A stretch of 60,015 nucleotides of DNA from Verrucomicrobia subdivision 6 bacterium (GTDB lineage Bacteria > Verrucomicrobiota > Verrucomicrobiia > Methylacidiphilales > Verrucolacustridaceae), in the NCBI GenBank assembly GCA_945874125.1, contig CAMCFB010000004.1, forward strand, positions 1 through 60,015, given 5' to 3'. Of the stretch, positions 1 through 8,524 are shown in pieces (positions within the stretch are counted from its first letter, which is position 1; each line of letters starts with the position of its first letter). The translations under genes and the position numbers were made by a program. The notes beneath the pieces were generated by a model. That model ran no database searches. It had not been told where the DNA came from and worked only from the letters and a program-made list of their open reading frames with translations.

Positions 1-831
1 ATCCCGATTGGGCCGTTTGCGATTCAGCCGGGGGAAATGTTGAAGCTGGCTACGGTGGTGATGGCGGCGGCATGGGTAAAGTGGAAAGGGCCGAAAATGA
101 AAAATAGTTGGGAAGGTCTCTTCCTGCCTTTTCTGATTCTCATCGTGCCTGTCCTGCTGTTGGTGAAGCAACCCGATCTGGGCTCGGCCGCATTTGTCAT
201 GGTGGCGGCGGCGGTGGTGCTTTTTGTGGGCGGGGCGCCGATTCTTCCCCTGATGGGGGTCGGGGTGTTGGGTTTGGTGGGAGTGGGGTTGGTCGCCCTG
301 AGCATGCCTGAGCGGATGGATCGTTTGGTGGCCTTTATGAATCCGGAGGAGCACAAGCAGGGGGGTGGATATCAGGTGACACAGGCTTTGATTGCGTTGG
401 GTTCAGGGGGCACGCGGGGGGTGGGGTTAGGGCAAAGCATCCAGAAGATGTTTTATCTGCCTGAAGCTCACACCGATTTTATTTTTCCGATTTTGGGAGA
501 GGAGTTGGGCCTATTTGCCACGTTGAGCGTGGTCTTGCTCTTTCTCGTGATGACCCTGTGCGGGGGGTCGATTGCGGGGCACGCGGCCGATCTGCCAACG
601 ATGGCGTTGGGCATGGGGGCAACCGCTTTAGTAGGAATGCAGGCGATCGCGAATTTGGCCGTGGTGACAGGTTTACTACCCCCCAAGGGTGTGGGGCTGC
701 CCTTTATCAGCTACGGTGGATCGAACTTAGTTTTATGTTTGGGGGCAGTCGGAATTCTCCTGTCCTTGCATCGTGAGGCGAAGTATCCCGTGGAGGCCCG
801 TCACCGTCGTTTGGTGGGTGGGGGCCAGTGA
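1..831 (+). CDS. ftsW: FtsW/RodA-family SEDS glycosyltransferase, 5' truncated by window edge
   Basis: C-terminal part of an integral-membrane SEDS protein that polymerises lipid II into peptidoglycan, here probably at the division septum. The frame is open from base 1, so the true start lies outside the window; ATG 37 is internal. Family motifs seen are IPIGPFAIQPGE at the left edge, PEAHTDFIFPILGEELG in the middle and GVGLPFISYGGSNL near the end, separated by several hydrophobic helices. The TGA at 829-831 overlaps the GTG start of murG. The dcw context (murG, murC/B, ddl, ftsQ, ftsA, ftsZ) favours FtsW over RodA; sequence alone does not separate them well. Confidence 0.93.
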   Translation: MPIGPFAIQPGEMLKLATVVMAAAWVKWKGPKMKNSWEGLFLPFLILIVPVLLLVKQPDLGSAAFVMVAAAVVLFVGGAPILPLMGVGVLGLVGVGLVALSMPERMDRLVAFMNPEEHKQGGGYQVTQALIALGSGGTRGVGLGQSIQKMFYLPEAHTDFIFPILGEELGLFATLSVVLLFLVMTLCGGSIAGHAADLPTMALGMGATALVGMQAIANLAVVTGLLPPKGVGLPFISYGGSNLVLCLGAVGILLSLHREAKYPVEARHRRLVGGGQ

Positions 832-1922
832 TCGGTATGGGACAGTTGGCCATTGCGTGTGGGGGGACGGGAGGACATCTCTTTCCGGGGCTGGCGGTGG
901 CGGAAGCGGTCCGAAAACGCGGGCATGAGGTGAGCTTTCTGATTTCCCCCAAAGCGGTGGATCGACGGGCATTAGCGGGAGCAGGCGAGGAGAGAAATGG
1001 GGTGGAGATCCCGGCGGTGGGTTGGAGCGGATGGTTGGGGGCAGGGCAATTTGCGGTACAGTTTCTCTCGGCTGTGCGAAAAGCGGGAGATGAGATGGCG
1101 AAGAGGAAAGTGGGAGCTCTTCTGGGCATGGGGGGATTTGTTTCGGGTGCGGCGAGTGTGGCGGCCAGGTGGAAAAAAGTTCCCTACTTCTTGCACGAGT
1201 CGAATGCGATTCCGGGTCGGGCGACCCAGCTATTCGCGAAGGGAGCTCGTCAGGTATTTGTCGGCTTTCCCCAGTGTGAGGCGGCGATGGGCGGTGTGAA
1301 AGTGACGGTCAGTGGCACGCCCGTTCGTAGTCGATTGGGGGGATTAGGCAAAGAGGAGGCGTTGCGAAAGCTGGGGCTGCATCCGCAGCGGCACTTGATC
1401 GCGGTTTTGGGTGGAAGCCAAGGCGCCCGGGGATTGAACGAAGCGATGTTGCGGGGATTAGCGGCCCTCAAAAGTGAGTCGTCGCGGATGCAGATTCTTC
1501 ATTTGGCCGGGGAGGCCCACGCCGAAAAAGTTCGCCAAGGCTATGAGGGTTCCGGTTTTCATGCGGTGGTGATGGGATTTTGCGATGAGATGGAGGCGGT
1601 CTATGCCGCGGCCGAGGTGGTGGTGGCGAGGGCGGGTGCGGGAACTTTGGCGGAGTTGGCGGCGTGTCGGGTTCCCGCCATTTTGGTGCCTTTTCCCGCG
1701 GCGGCAGGGGATCACCAAATGGCGAATGCCCGGGCGTATGCGCAGGAAGGGGCGGCGGAGGTGATCGCGGAGAAGTATTTGGATGGGACGGAATTGGGGC
1801 AACGGATCGCCCGAATGCTCGGGGATCGAGTTCGTTGTGATCGAATGAAGATGTGGGCCCAGGCACAAAATCGGCCGAACGCGGCTGAAACGATCGCGGA
1901 GGTAATTTCCCATGAGCTTTGA
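828..1922 (+). CDS. murG: UDP-GlcNAc:lipid I N-acetylglucosaminyltransferase MurG
   Basis: Adds GlcNAc to undecaprenyl-PP-MurNAc-pentapeptide (lipid I) to make lipid II at the inner face of the cytoplasmic membrane. The N-terminus carries the glycine-rich GGTGGHLFPGLAVAEAV loop of the family; the second half has GGSQGARGLNEA and the nucleotide-sugar region ARAGAGTLAELAA followed by PFPAAAGDHQMANA. At 364 residues it has normal MurG length (about 355 in E. coli). The GTG at 828 overlaps the ftsW stop; ATG 837 is an alternative start three codons in. It overlaps murC/B by 11 bases, so translational coupling is likely. Confidence 0.96.
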   Translation: MIGMGQLAIACGGTGGHLFPGLAVAEAVRKRGHEVSFLISPKAVDRRALAGAGEERNGVEIPAVGWSGWLGAGQFAVQFLSAVRKAGDEMAKRKVGALLGMGGFVSGAASVAARWKKVPYFLHESNAIPGRATQLFAKGARQVFVGFPQCEAAMGGVKVTVSGTPVRSRLGGLGKEEALRKLGLHPQRHLIAVLGGSQGARGLNEAMLRGLAALKSESSRMQILHLAGEAHAEKVRQGYEGSGFHAVVMGFCDEMEAVYAAAEVVVARAGAGTLAELAACRVPAILVPFPAAAGDHQMANARAYAQEGAAEVIAEKYLDGTELGQRIARMLGDRVRCDRMKMWAQAQNRPNAAETIAEVISHEL

Positions 1923-4188
1923 TGCCGCGCGATGGAATCAGGGAAAGCTCCGGGTTCACCTCATCGGGGTGGCGGGATCGGGCATGACCCCTTTAGCCGA
2001 AATTCTCTTAGATCTTGGTCATGAGGTGACTGGATCCGATTTGAAGCCGGCCCCGGCACGAATTATTCAGAGAGGGGTGGGATTTTCTTTGGGGCAGGCC
2101 CCCGGAGGAATCGGGCCAGTGGATGTGGTGGTGGCGTCGGCCGCCATCCCGGACGAAAATGTGGAGTGGATGGAGGCGAAGAAACGCGGATTGGTGCGCC
2201 TGCGTCGAGCGGAAGTGTTGGGACAGCTGGCCCGAGGGAAAAAATTGCTCGCGGTGTTGGGATCGCACGGAAAAACCACGACCGCCACCATGGTGGCGCA
2301 GATCTTTCACGAGGCGGGAGAGAATCCATCGTTCTATCTGGGGGGATATGCCCCGGCTCTGGGCGCATCGGGCCGATGGGGGAAGGGAGATTGGTTGATT
2401 GCGGAGGTGGATGAAAGTGAGGGGGCGCCCACCCAACTCAAGCCTTGGGCGGCGCTGCTCTTGAATGCGGATTACGAGCATGTGGATCGTTACGCGAATG
2501 AGAAAGCGGTCATCGCCGCCTACCAGCAGATTTTAGGAAATGTGGCTGGGCCTGTCATCGTGGTGGCGAAAGAGGAGACGGCCGCGATGGATGCGGCGGG
2601 CAGCGTGAAGCAGAAAGTGACCTTTGGCTGGGAAAAGAGTGAGGCGGACTATCTCGGAAGTTGGGAGGGGGAAAACGCGGAGGGGATTCGGTTTGGGGTG
2701 AAAGGCAAAGGAAAGGATTTGGGGACTTTTGCGGTGGCGGCGACGGGGCGGCACAATGGGGGGAACGCGTTAGGGGGACTCGCCATGGCGGTGGAACTGG
2801 GGATTGCCCCAGAAAAGATTCGGCAGGGATTACGGGCGTTTCGGCGGGCGGAGCGACGATTTGAGATTCTGGTAAGCGAGCCGGCTTTGGAGGTGGTGGA
2901 CGATTACGCGCACCACCCCAAAGAGGTGGTGGCGACGTGGAAGGCGGCCCAGGCACGAGGGCGGGCTCGAATTGTGGCGATTTTTCAACCGCACCGTTAC
3001 ACCCGATTGGCGACCTTTATGACGGCATTTGCGGAGGCTTTAGCGAAAGCCGATCTGGTGGTGTTACTGCCCGTGTACGCGGCGGGGGAGCGGGAGATGG
3101 AGGGACTTGGAGTGGCGGAGTTGGCGGCGAAGATTGGGGAGTTGGGAGGAAAGGTGGAAGTGGCGGGGTCGATGCCCGAGTGCCGGACGATTTTGGGCAA
3201 GGTGTGGCAGGAGGGAGATCTATTTTTGTTTATGGGGGCAGGGGATGTGACGCAGTTGGCCAAAAAGGTGGCACGAGATTTTGGCACGTTCCGCGCGGTG
3301 CGGGATTTAGTGAAGGGGGAGGGAGTGGTGAAGTGGTATGAGCCGATGAATAAACATACCACCATACGAATTGGAGGCCCGGCTCAGGTTTGGTTTGAGC
3401 CGGAAAGTGAGGAGGCGCTGGGACGGGTGGTCCGGTGGTGCGGCAAGGAGGGTGTCCCTCTCACCGTGGTCGGTCGGGGAAGTAATTTACTGGTGAGAGA
3501 CGGGGGAATTGGCGGGGTGTGTGTTCATTTTGGGCAACCAGGCATGAGCAAGATCGAGGCGGAGGGTGGCAAGATACGCGCGGGTGCGGGAGCACGTCTC
3601 AAGCAGATTGTGTCGGTGGCGAAAGCCAACGGGATCATGGGACTGGAGTTTATGGAGGGAATTCCGGGGGCACTGGGCGGGGCGATGCGCATGAATGCGG
3701 GGGCGATGGAGTCGTGGACGTTTGAGGCGGTGGAGAGCGTGCGGGTGATGAATCGGGAGGGGAAAGTGAGCGAGGTGGCGAGAGGTGATTTTGAAGTGAA
3801 GTACCGAAAAGTACCGCGATTGGTAGAAGACATCGCCGTCGGGGCGGTTTTGCACGGGAAGCCGGGAAAGCCGGAGGAGATTGCGGAAAAACTGAAGCAG
3901 TATAGTCGGAAGCGTTGGGATTCGCAGCCGGCCGCACCCAGTGCGGGTTGTATTTTCAAAAATGCGGAGAAGATTCCGGCGGGTAGGTTAATCGAAGAGC
4001 TGGGGTTAAAAGACACCTCGGTGGGAGGGGCACGGATCTCCCCGGTGCACGGAAACTTTATCGTGAATCAGGGCGGGGCGAAGGCGGTAGATGTCTTGCG
4101 GTTGATGGAAAAGGTGCAAGCCAGAGCCAGAAAAGATCGGGGCATCGATCTGGAGCCCGAGGTCATCGTGGTGGGGGAGGACGAATGA
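1912..4188 (+). CDS. murC/murB: MurC-MurB fusion: UDP-MurNAc-L-alanine ligase and UDP-MurNAc dehydrogenase
   Basis: One 758-residue chain joins two cytoplasmic steps of peptidoglycan precursor synthesis. Residues 1 to about 455 are MurC: dinucleotide-like loop GVAGSGMTPLAE near residue 20, ATP loop GSHGKTTTATM at 117-127, and AEVDESEG at 164-171. From about residue 475 the chain is MurB: NKHTTIRIGGPAQVWFEPES, then VVGRGSNLLVRDGG (FAD binding), GIPGALGGAMRMNAG, YRK and SAGCIFKN. Cys680 stands at the position of the catalytic Ser/Cys proton donor. The reductase reaction (MurB) precedes the ligase reaction (MurC), although the domain order is reversed. No stop or start separates the halves. It overlaps ddl by 4 nt. 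Confidence 0.95.
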   Translation: MSFDAARWNQGKLRVHLIGVAGSGMTPLAEILLDLGHEVTGSDLKPAPARIIQRGVGFSLGQAPGGIGPVDVVVASAAIPDENVEWMEAKKRGLVRLRRAEVLGQLARGKKLLAVLGSHGKTTTATMVAQIFHEAGENPSFYLGGYAPALGASGRWGKGDWLIAEVDESEGAPTQLKPWAALLLNADYEHVDRYANEKAVIAAYQQILGNVAGPVIVVAKEETAAMDAAGSVKQKVTFGWEKSEADYLGSWEGENAEGIRFGVKGKGKDLGTFAVAATGRHNGGNALGGLAMAVELGIAPEKIRQGLRAFRRAERRFEILVSEPALEVVDDYAHHPKEVVATWKAAQARGRARIVAIFQPHRYTRLATFMTAFAEALAKADLVVLLPVYAAGEREMEGLGVAELAAKIGELGGKVEVAGSMPECRTILGKVWQEGDLFLFMGAGDVTQLAKKVARDFGTFRAVRDLVKGEGVVKWYEPMNKHTTIRIGGPAQVWFEPESEEALGRVVRWCGKEGVPLTVVGRGSNLLVRDGGIGGVCVHFGQPGMSKIEAEGGKIRAGAGARLKQIVSVAKANGIMGLEFMEGIPGALGGAMRMNAGAMESWTFEAVESVRVMNREGKVSEVARGDFEVKYRKVPRLVEDIAVGAVLHGKPGKPEEIAEKLKQYSRKRWDSQPAAPSAGCIFKNAEKIPAGRLIEELGLKDTSVGGARISPVHGNFIVNQGGAKAVDVLRLMEKVQARARKDRGIDLEPEVIVVGEDE

Positions 4189-5093
4189 AGCCTGAAAAAA
4201 TGAAGGTGGCTGTATTGGCGGGGGGAATCTCCAGAGAGCGTGAGGTTTCCTTGCGCAGTGGCGCGGCGGTGGCGAAAGCTTTGCGATCGGTGGGGGTCAA
4301 GGTGTTGGAGGTGGATGTGAAGGAGCGTGGGGTCAAGGTTCCTCAAGGAACGGATATCTGCTTTCTCTGTTTGCACGGGACGTATGGGGAGGACGGAGAG
4401 ATCCAAGCGGAGTTGGAGGCGGCGCAGATGCCATTTACGGGGAGCGGATCGGTCGCGAGCGCCTTGGCTTTTGACAAGTTAAAGGCGAAGGAGGCGATGG
4501 TGGGGGCGGGAGTTCCGATGGCGGAGAGTAGGGAGTGGAGCCGAGACCACGATTGGAAACCGCCTTATGTCTGCAAGCCAGTGGCGGATGGTTCCAGTTT
4601 TGGGGTCTACCTCGTGCGGGAGGAAAAAGACGTGGCGGCCGTGAAGAAGAGTGTGGAGAAGTGGAAGGGTAGAATGATGATGGAGCGTCTGGTAGAGGGA
4701 ACAGAGATGACGGTGGGGATTTTGGGGGAGACGGCCCTTCCCGTGGTGGAGATTCGGCCGGCCAAGGGATTCTATGATTATCAGAATAAGTACACCGTAG
4801 GGGCGACGCAGTACCTTTGCCCGGCCCCGATTCCGAAAGAGAAGGCGGAGGAGCTGCAGTGCATCGCACGGAGTGCTCATTGCGCCTTGGGTTGTGAGGT
4901 GCTGTCGCGGGTCGATCTGATTTTGGACGCGGAGGGGCGGACGACCGTGTTGGAGGTGAATACTTTGCCCGGCATGACCGACTTAAGCTTGCTGCCGAAA
5001 GCGGGGCGGACGGCGGGAATCGATTTTGCCTCTTTGTGCTTAAAGATTTTAGAGCTGTCTTGGGAAAAGACAAAGAAAGGGGTCGCCAAATGA
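4185..5093 (+). CDS. ddl: D-alanine--D-alanine ligase
   Basis: ATP-grasp enzyme that makes the D-Ala-D-Ala dipeptide used by MurF. Visible family motifs are LHGTYGEDGEIQ, PFTGSGSVASALAFDKLKAK, CKPVADGSSFGVYLV, VVEIRPAKGFYDYQNKY and the metal-binding end VLEVNTLPGMTDLSL. The 302-residue length is normal. The ATG at 4185 overlaps the murC/B stop (ATGA) and a GGGGGAGG Shine-Dalgarno lies just upstream. Position and overlap show that it is the fourth gene of the dcw transcript. The residues around the active site look intact, so a normal D-Ala-D-Ala product is expected rather than D-Ala-D-Lac, but specificity was not modelled. Confidence 0.96.
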   Translation: MKPEKMKVAVLAGGISREREVSLRSGAAVAKALRSVGVKVLEVDVKERGVKVPQGTDICFLCLHGTYGEDGEIQAELEAAQMPFTGSGSVASALAFDKLKAKEAMVGAGVPMAESREWSRDHDWKPPYVCKPVADGSSFGVYLVREEKDVAAVKKSVEKWKGRMMMERLVEGTEMTVGILGETALPVVEIRPAKGFYDYQNKYTVGATQYLCPAPIPKEKAEELQCIARSAHCALGCEVLSRVDLILDAEGRTTVLEVNTLPGMTDLSLLPKAGRTAGIDFASLCLKILELSWEKTKKGVAK

Positions 5094-5977
5094 GAATCGA
5101 TCGAATGTTTTCGCGTATGGGGAAAAGACAGAGGGCACGCAGCCGGCGAGCTCGGCATGTCTTGGCCGCCAAGATGTCGGGAAAAGGGGGGGCGCAAGAA
5201 TTCAGTCGACGGCTGGGGGCGATTCTCCTGCTGGCGGGATCTCTGGCGACAGCGGCGCTGGTGACCTCGATCGGGATGGATGCGATTTTGGGTGCGCTCC
5301 TCTACCGTAACCAAGATTTCACCCTTCGCCGTTTTGTGATCGAGCCAGCCAACAAAATTGGGAAAGGGGAGTTGGTGGGGGCGAGCGGGGTCAAGCTGGG
5401 TCAAAATCTTCTGCAGATGTCGCTGGATGAAATTCGGCGTTCGATTGAGAAAATTCCCCACGTGGCATCGGTTCGGGTGGAGCGTCACCTGCCCGACACG
5501 TTGTACCTTTGGGTGGAAGAGCGGCGTCCGGTCGCGCTTTTGGCGCCTACCCCATCGGCCGGGATGCAGTTGGCGCAATCGATGTACTATATCGATTCGA
5601 GGGGTTTTGTTTTGAAACCAAAGCCCGGGGAGAAGCTGATGGCACTGCCGGTTATCTGTGGGATTTCATCGGATGAGGTGGTGGAGGGGGAGTTGACCCA
5701 GCATCCGGATGTGAAAGCGGCCTTGCTCTTTTTGCGGGAGTCCCTGCTGGCGACCGTACGAGATGGGTTAGATTGCTCCAAGATTGTCTTAGAGGGGCCG
5801 GGAAGATTTCAGGTGTCCACCCCACGGGGAGGAAAGATTCGTTTTCGGACAACCGATTTATCCGAGCAGTTCGCGCGGCTCAGTGTGATTTTTGAGTATG
5901 CCGAAACTAAGGGCCAGGTCGTGCAGACAATCGACCTGACCCCTGATCGGAATGTACCCGTGACATTCCTCAACTAG
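5090..5977 (+). CDS. ftsQ: Cell division protein FtsQ (POTRA domain)
   Basis: Bitopic membrane protein of the divisome. The short basic cytoplasmic head (KRQRARSRRARH) precedes one hydrophobic segment (GAILLLAGSLATAALVTS) and a periplasmic POTRA-type domain with FTLRRFVIEPANKIGKGELV, then IPHVASVRVERHLPDTLYLW and VEERRPVALL. Length is 295 residues. ATG 5090 is chosen because it overlaps the ddl stop (ATGA), as elsewhere in this cluster; an in-frame start at 5036 would lie inside ddl. It is followed after 20 bp by ftsA. FtsQ is poorly conserved, so the identification rests on topology, POTRA pattern and position. Confidence 0.88.
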   Translation: MRIDRMFSRMGKRQRARSRRARHVLAAKMSGKGGAQEFSRRLGAILLLAGSLATAALVTSIGMDAILGALLYRNQDFTLRRFVIEPANKIGKGELVGASGVKLGQNLLQMSLDEIRRSIEKIPHVASVRVERHLPDTLYLWVEERRPVALLAPTPSAGMQLAQSMYYIDSRGFVLKPKPGEKLMALPVICGISSDEVVEGELTQHPDVKAALLFLRESLLATVRDGLDCSKIVLEGPGRFQVSTPRGGKIRFRTTDLSEQFARLSVIFEYAETKGQVVQTIDLTPDRNVPVTFLN

Positions 5978-5997
5978 AAAAAACGGAGAAAACCACC

Positions 5998-7248
5998 ATG
6001 ATCATGCGAAGAACACCCACCCAAGAAATTTTGATTGCGACCGATTTGGGTACGCAATCGATGAAAGTGGCTGTAGCCGAAATGTCGGAGGACGGCGCAT
6101 TGACCTTATTGGGGGTGGGGGAATCGGTCTCGGCCGGGATGAGGAAGGCGGAGGTGACCGATTTTGGATATGCCCAAGCTGCGGCGAGGATGGCGTTAGC
6201 GGAGGCGGAGCGCAGAACACAGGCGGAAATTACGGAGGTGTATCTCACCTTGAGTGGAACGCATCTGCAGGCCAAGAACGAATCAGTTCGAGGGGCGACG
6301 GTGGCGGAGGATGACCATCGGGTGACGGAAGGAACGATTGAGGAGTTGCAGAAACTGGCGGCCCACTTACCGCTTCCGCGGGATCATGCGATTTTGCATG
6401 AGGTTTTACGGGGATACTCGCTGGATCGAGGAGTAGGATCGGCTCAACCGCTGGGGGTTCATACCGAACAGATCGAGGCGCACTACCATTTGGTTACAGG
6501 GAAAAGGACAAAGTTGCAGACTTCGGTGCAGTGTGTGGCGGATCAGAAGATTCGGGTGAAGGGCTGCACATTTTCGGCCTATGCGTCGGGGCGGGCGGTC
6601 TTGAGTGATGAGGCGAGGAAGCGTGGGGTGGTGGTGGTGGATTTGGGTGCAGGGGTAACGGACGTGGCGGTCTGGCGGGATGATGCGGTGGTTCACTCCG
6701 CGGTGCACGGGGTGGGTGGGGATCATTTGACCCAAGATCTCTCGATTGGCCTTGAAATTCCTTATGCCCGGGCGGAGCGGCTGAAAAAGGAGATGGGATC
6801 GGTGGTACTCGAGCCGATGGAGAAGGATGAGAAGGTCACGCTGGCACGGGAGATTAGCTTCGATGGGCGAACCTTTTTCAAAGAGGCGATGGTGCAGATC
6901 TTACAGGCTCGGATGTCGGAAATTTGGCAGATCATTCAGGCGGACTTGGAAGAGCAGAACCTGTGGAGCGCGATTGAAGGCGAGGTGGTGGTGACGGGAG
7001 GTGGAGCCAGGCTCAAGGGATTGAGCCGACTCGCTTCGGAAATCTTACCCAGGCCGGTGCGAGTCGGTCGGGCCCGCGATTTTCTGGGCGAGCAGAGTGA
7101 TCTGGAGCGGCCCGAATTCTCCGCCGTCCTGGGAACCTTGAAGTATGCGGCCGAAACCGAGCGGCGGGAGGCCAACCAAGTCAAAGGGTGGAGAAAATTA
7201 CAAAAGTCGATTGGTAAAGTCGTCTCCGGAATGCGCTTTTTAGCGTAA
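5998..7248 (+). CDS. ftsA: Cell division protein FtsA, actin-like
   Basis: Actin-family ATPase that tethers FtsZ to the membrane. The phosphate-1 loop reads ATDLGTQSMKVAVAEM near the N-terminus, the phosphate-2 region is VVDLGAGVTDVAVW and the adenosine motif VVTGGGARLKGL lies late in the chain. The C-terminus (KSIGKVVSGMRFLA) is compatible with the usual membrane-binding amphipathic tail. At 416 residues it has normal length. A GGAG sequence lies about 9 bases before ATG 5998. It is followed after 15 bp by the divergent ftsZ, so partner and membrane anchor are made from the same transcript. Confidence 0.95.
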   Translation: MIMRRTPTQEILIATDLGTQSMKVAVAEMSEDGALTLLGVGESVSAGMRKAEVTDFGYAQAAARMALAEAERRTQAEITEVYLTLSGTHLQAKNESVRGATVAEDDHRVTEGTIEELQKLAAHLPLPRDHAILHEVLRGYSLDRGVGSAQPLGVHTEQIEAHYHLVTGKRTKLQTSVQCVADQKIRVKGCTFSAYASGRAVLSDEARKRGVVVVDLGAGVTDVAVWRDDAVVHSAVHGVGGDHLTQDLSIGLEIPYARAERLKKEMGSVVLEPMEKDEKVTLAREISFDGRTFFKEAMVQILQARMSEIWQIIQADLEEQNLWSAIEGEVVVTGGGARLKGLSRLASEILPRPVRVGRARDFLGEQSDLERPEFSAVLGTLKYAAETERREANQVKGWRKLQKSIGKVVSGMRFLA

Positions 7249-7263
7249 GGAAAGGTAATCCAT

Positions 7264-8457
7264 ATGAACCCAAACCATGATCCCATAGCTTCGGTCGCCA
7301 TCCTCGCGGTCGGGGGTACAGGAGCGGCGGTCCTCGATAATCTGGCGGTGGCGTGTGAGGGTGAACATCGAACCCTTTGCATCGACACCGATGCCTTGGC
7401 TTTGCGAGGCACGGTGGCCGGGAAAAAGATTTTGGTCGCCCCCGAACGAGTGCATGGCATGGGCACGGGGGGTGAGGCGGAGTTGCTGGAGGGATTAAGT
7501 TTGGAGGAGGGCGATAGTTTAGACCCCCTCTTGGCAGGAATTCGCACGGCGATGGTTGTGTTATCGGTCAGTGGAGGAACAGGTTCGGCCCTGGGCCCTA
7601 GTTTAGTGCGCCGTTTGAAGAAGCAGGGTTCCGAGGTGGTGGTTTTGGCGGTGACTCCCTTTGGTTTTGAAGGCAGAAAAAGGAAGGAACGATCGGAAAA
7701 AGCGTTGCGGGAGCTACGGCAAGTAGCCGATGTCGTTTTGGTTTTTAGCAATGAGAGGTTGTTAGAATCGTCGATGGCGAAGGATTTGCGAGAGGGACAA
7801 AGGGCTTTGGATCGGGCCTTAGCGAAAACAGTTCATGGGCTGGCGCATGTGATGGAGAAAGGTGGGTTGGTGCATCTGGGCGTGGCGGAGCTTAAAGAAG
7901 CGGTCGGGCAGGGTGCCGACGCGGTGGGCTGCCTAGAAAACGCCTGGGCGGGAGTGGCCGAAGCCACCGGAGAAGGGCGAGAGGAGGCGGCGATTGAGGC
8001 GGTGGTGGAGGACATCTTGCTCGAGGACGGAAGAGCTTGGAAAGATGGGAATCGCGTCTTGGTCAGTGTGATTACGGGGCCTGAGACCTCGTTGCAAGAT
8101 TTCCACGGTTTACTGGAAAAGATTCGTCGTCGACTACCGGTGGATTTGCCGATTTCGGCGGGGGCGGCGGTGGATCCGGAGAGAAGTGAATCGCTTAGTC
8201 TAACGGTTTTGGTCACCCGAAGGTGCGAGGAGACGTTACTGCGCCAAGTGGAGAAAACGGAAAAAGTGGAAAAGCGTGTCGCCATGGAAAGTTCGGAAAG
8301 TAAGGGGAAACGAAAGAGAAAAATTGTGGCGGCCCAAGGGGAGTTGGAGTTCGACCAAACACCCAGCCGCTTTCTGCGCTCCAGTCCGAGTGTCCGCGGG
8401 GCGGAGGATCTGGATCGCCCCACATTTCAGAGGAAGGGAATTGTCTTACGGTCCTAA
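7264..8457 (+). CDS. ftsZ: Divergent FtsZ, tubulin-like division GTPase
   Basis: Expected to form the cytokinetic ring with FtsA. Recognisable FtsZ features are LAVGGTGAAVLDNL at the N-terminus, CIDTDALALR, GMGTGGEAE, the G-box SGGTGSALG (103-111), TPFGFEGRKRKER and FSNERLL. The last residues DLDRPTFQRKGIVL match the conserved C-terminal peptide that binds FtsA. The chain departs strongly from standard FtsZ: the G-box begins with Ser instead of Gly, and the T7 catalytic loop, normally N-x-D-x-x-D, reads H204-L-G206-V-A-E209. A linker of basic and charged residues precedes the tail. Position after ftsA supports the call. AAGGAAAGG serves as Shine-Dalgarno. Confidence 0.85.
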   Translation: MNPNHDPIASVAILAVGGTGAAVLDNLAVACEGEHRTLCIDTDALALRGTVAGKKILVAPERVHGMGTGGEAELLEGLSLEEGDSLDPLLAGIRTAMVVLSVSGGTGSALGPSLVRRLKKQGSEVVVLAVTPFGFEGRKRKERSEKALRELRQVADVVLVFSNERLLESSMAKDLREGQRALDRALAKTVHGLAHVMEKGGLVHLGVAELKEAVGQGADAVGCLENAWAGVAEATGEGREEAAIEAVVEDILLEDGRAWKDGNRVLVSVITGPETSLQDFHGLLEKIRRRLPVDLPISAGAAVDPERSESLSLTVLVTRRCEETLLRQVEKTEKVEKRVAMESSESKGKRKRKIVAAQGELEFDQTPSRFLRSSPSVRGAEDLDRPTFQRKGIVLRS

Positions 8458-8524
8458 TTGGAAGAAGCACTTTTTTTATTCCTTCGGGGTGGTCTCGGCT
8501 GGGTGAACTGGGTTAACTTCCTGT

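Noticed and set aside
8458-8524. T-run after ftsZ as an intrinsic terminator
   Set aside because: A run of T is present near 8470 but no GC-rich hairpin precedes it.
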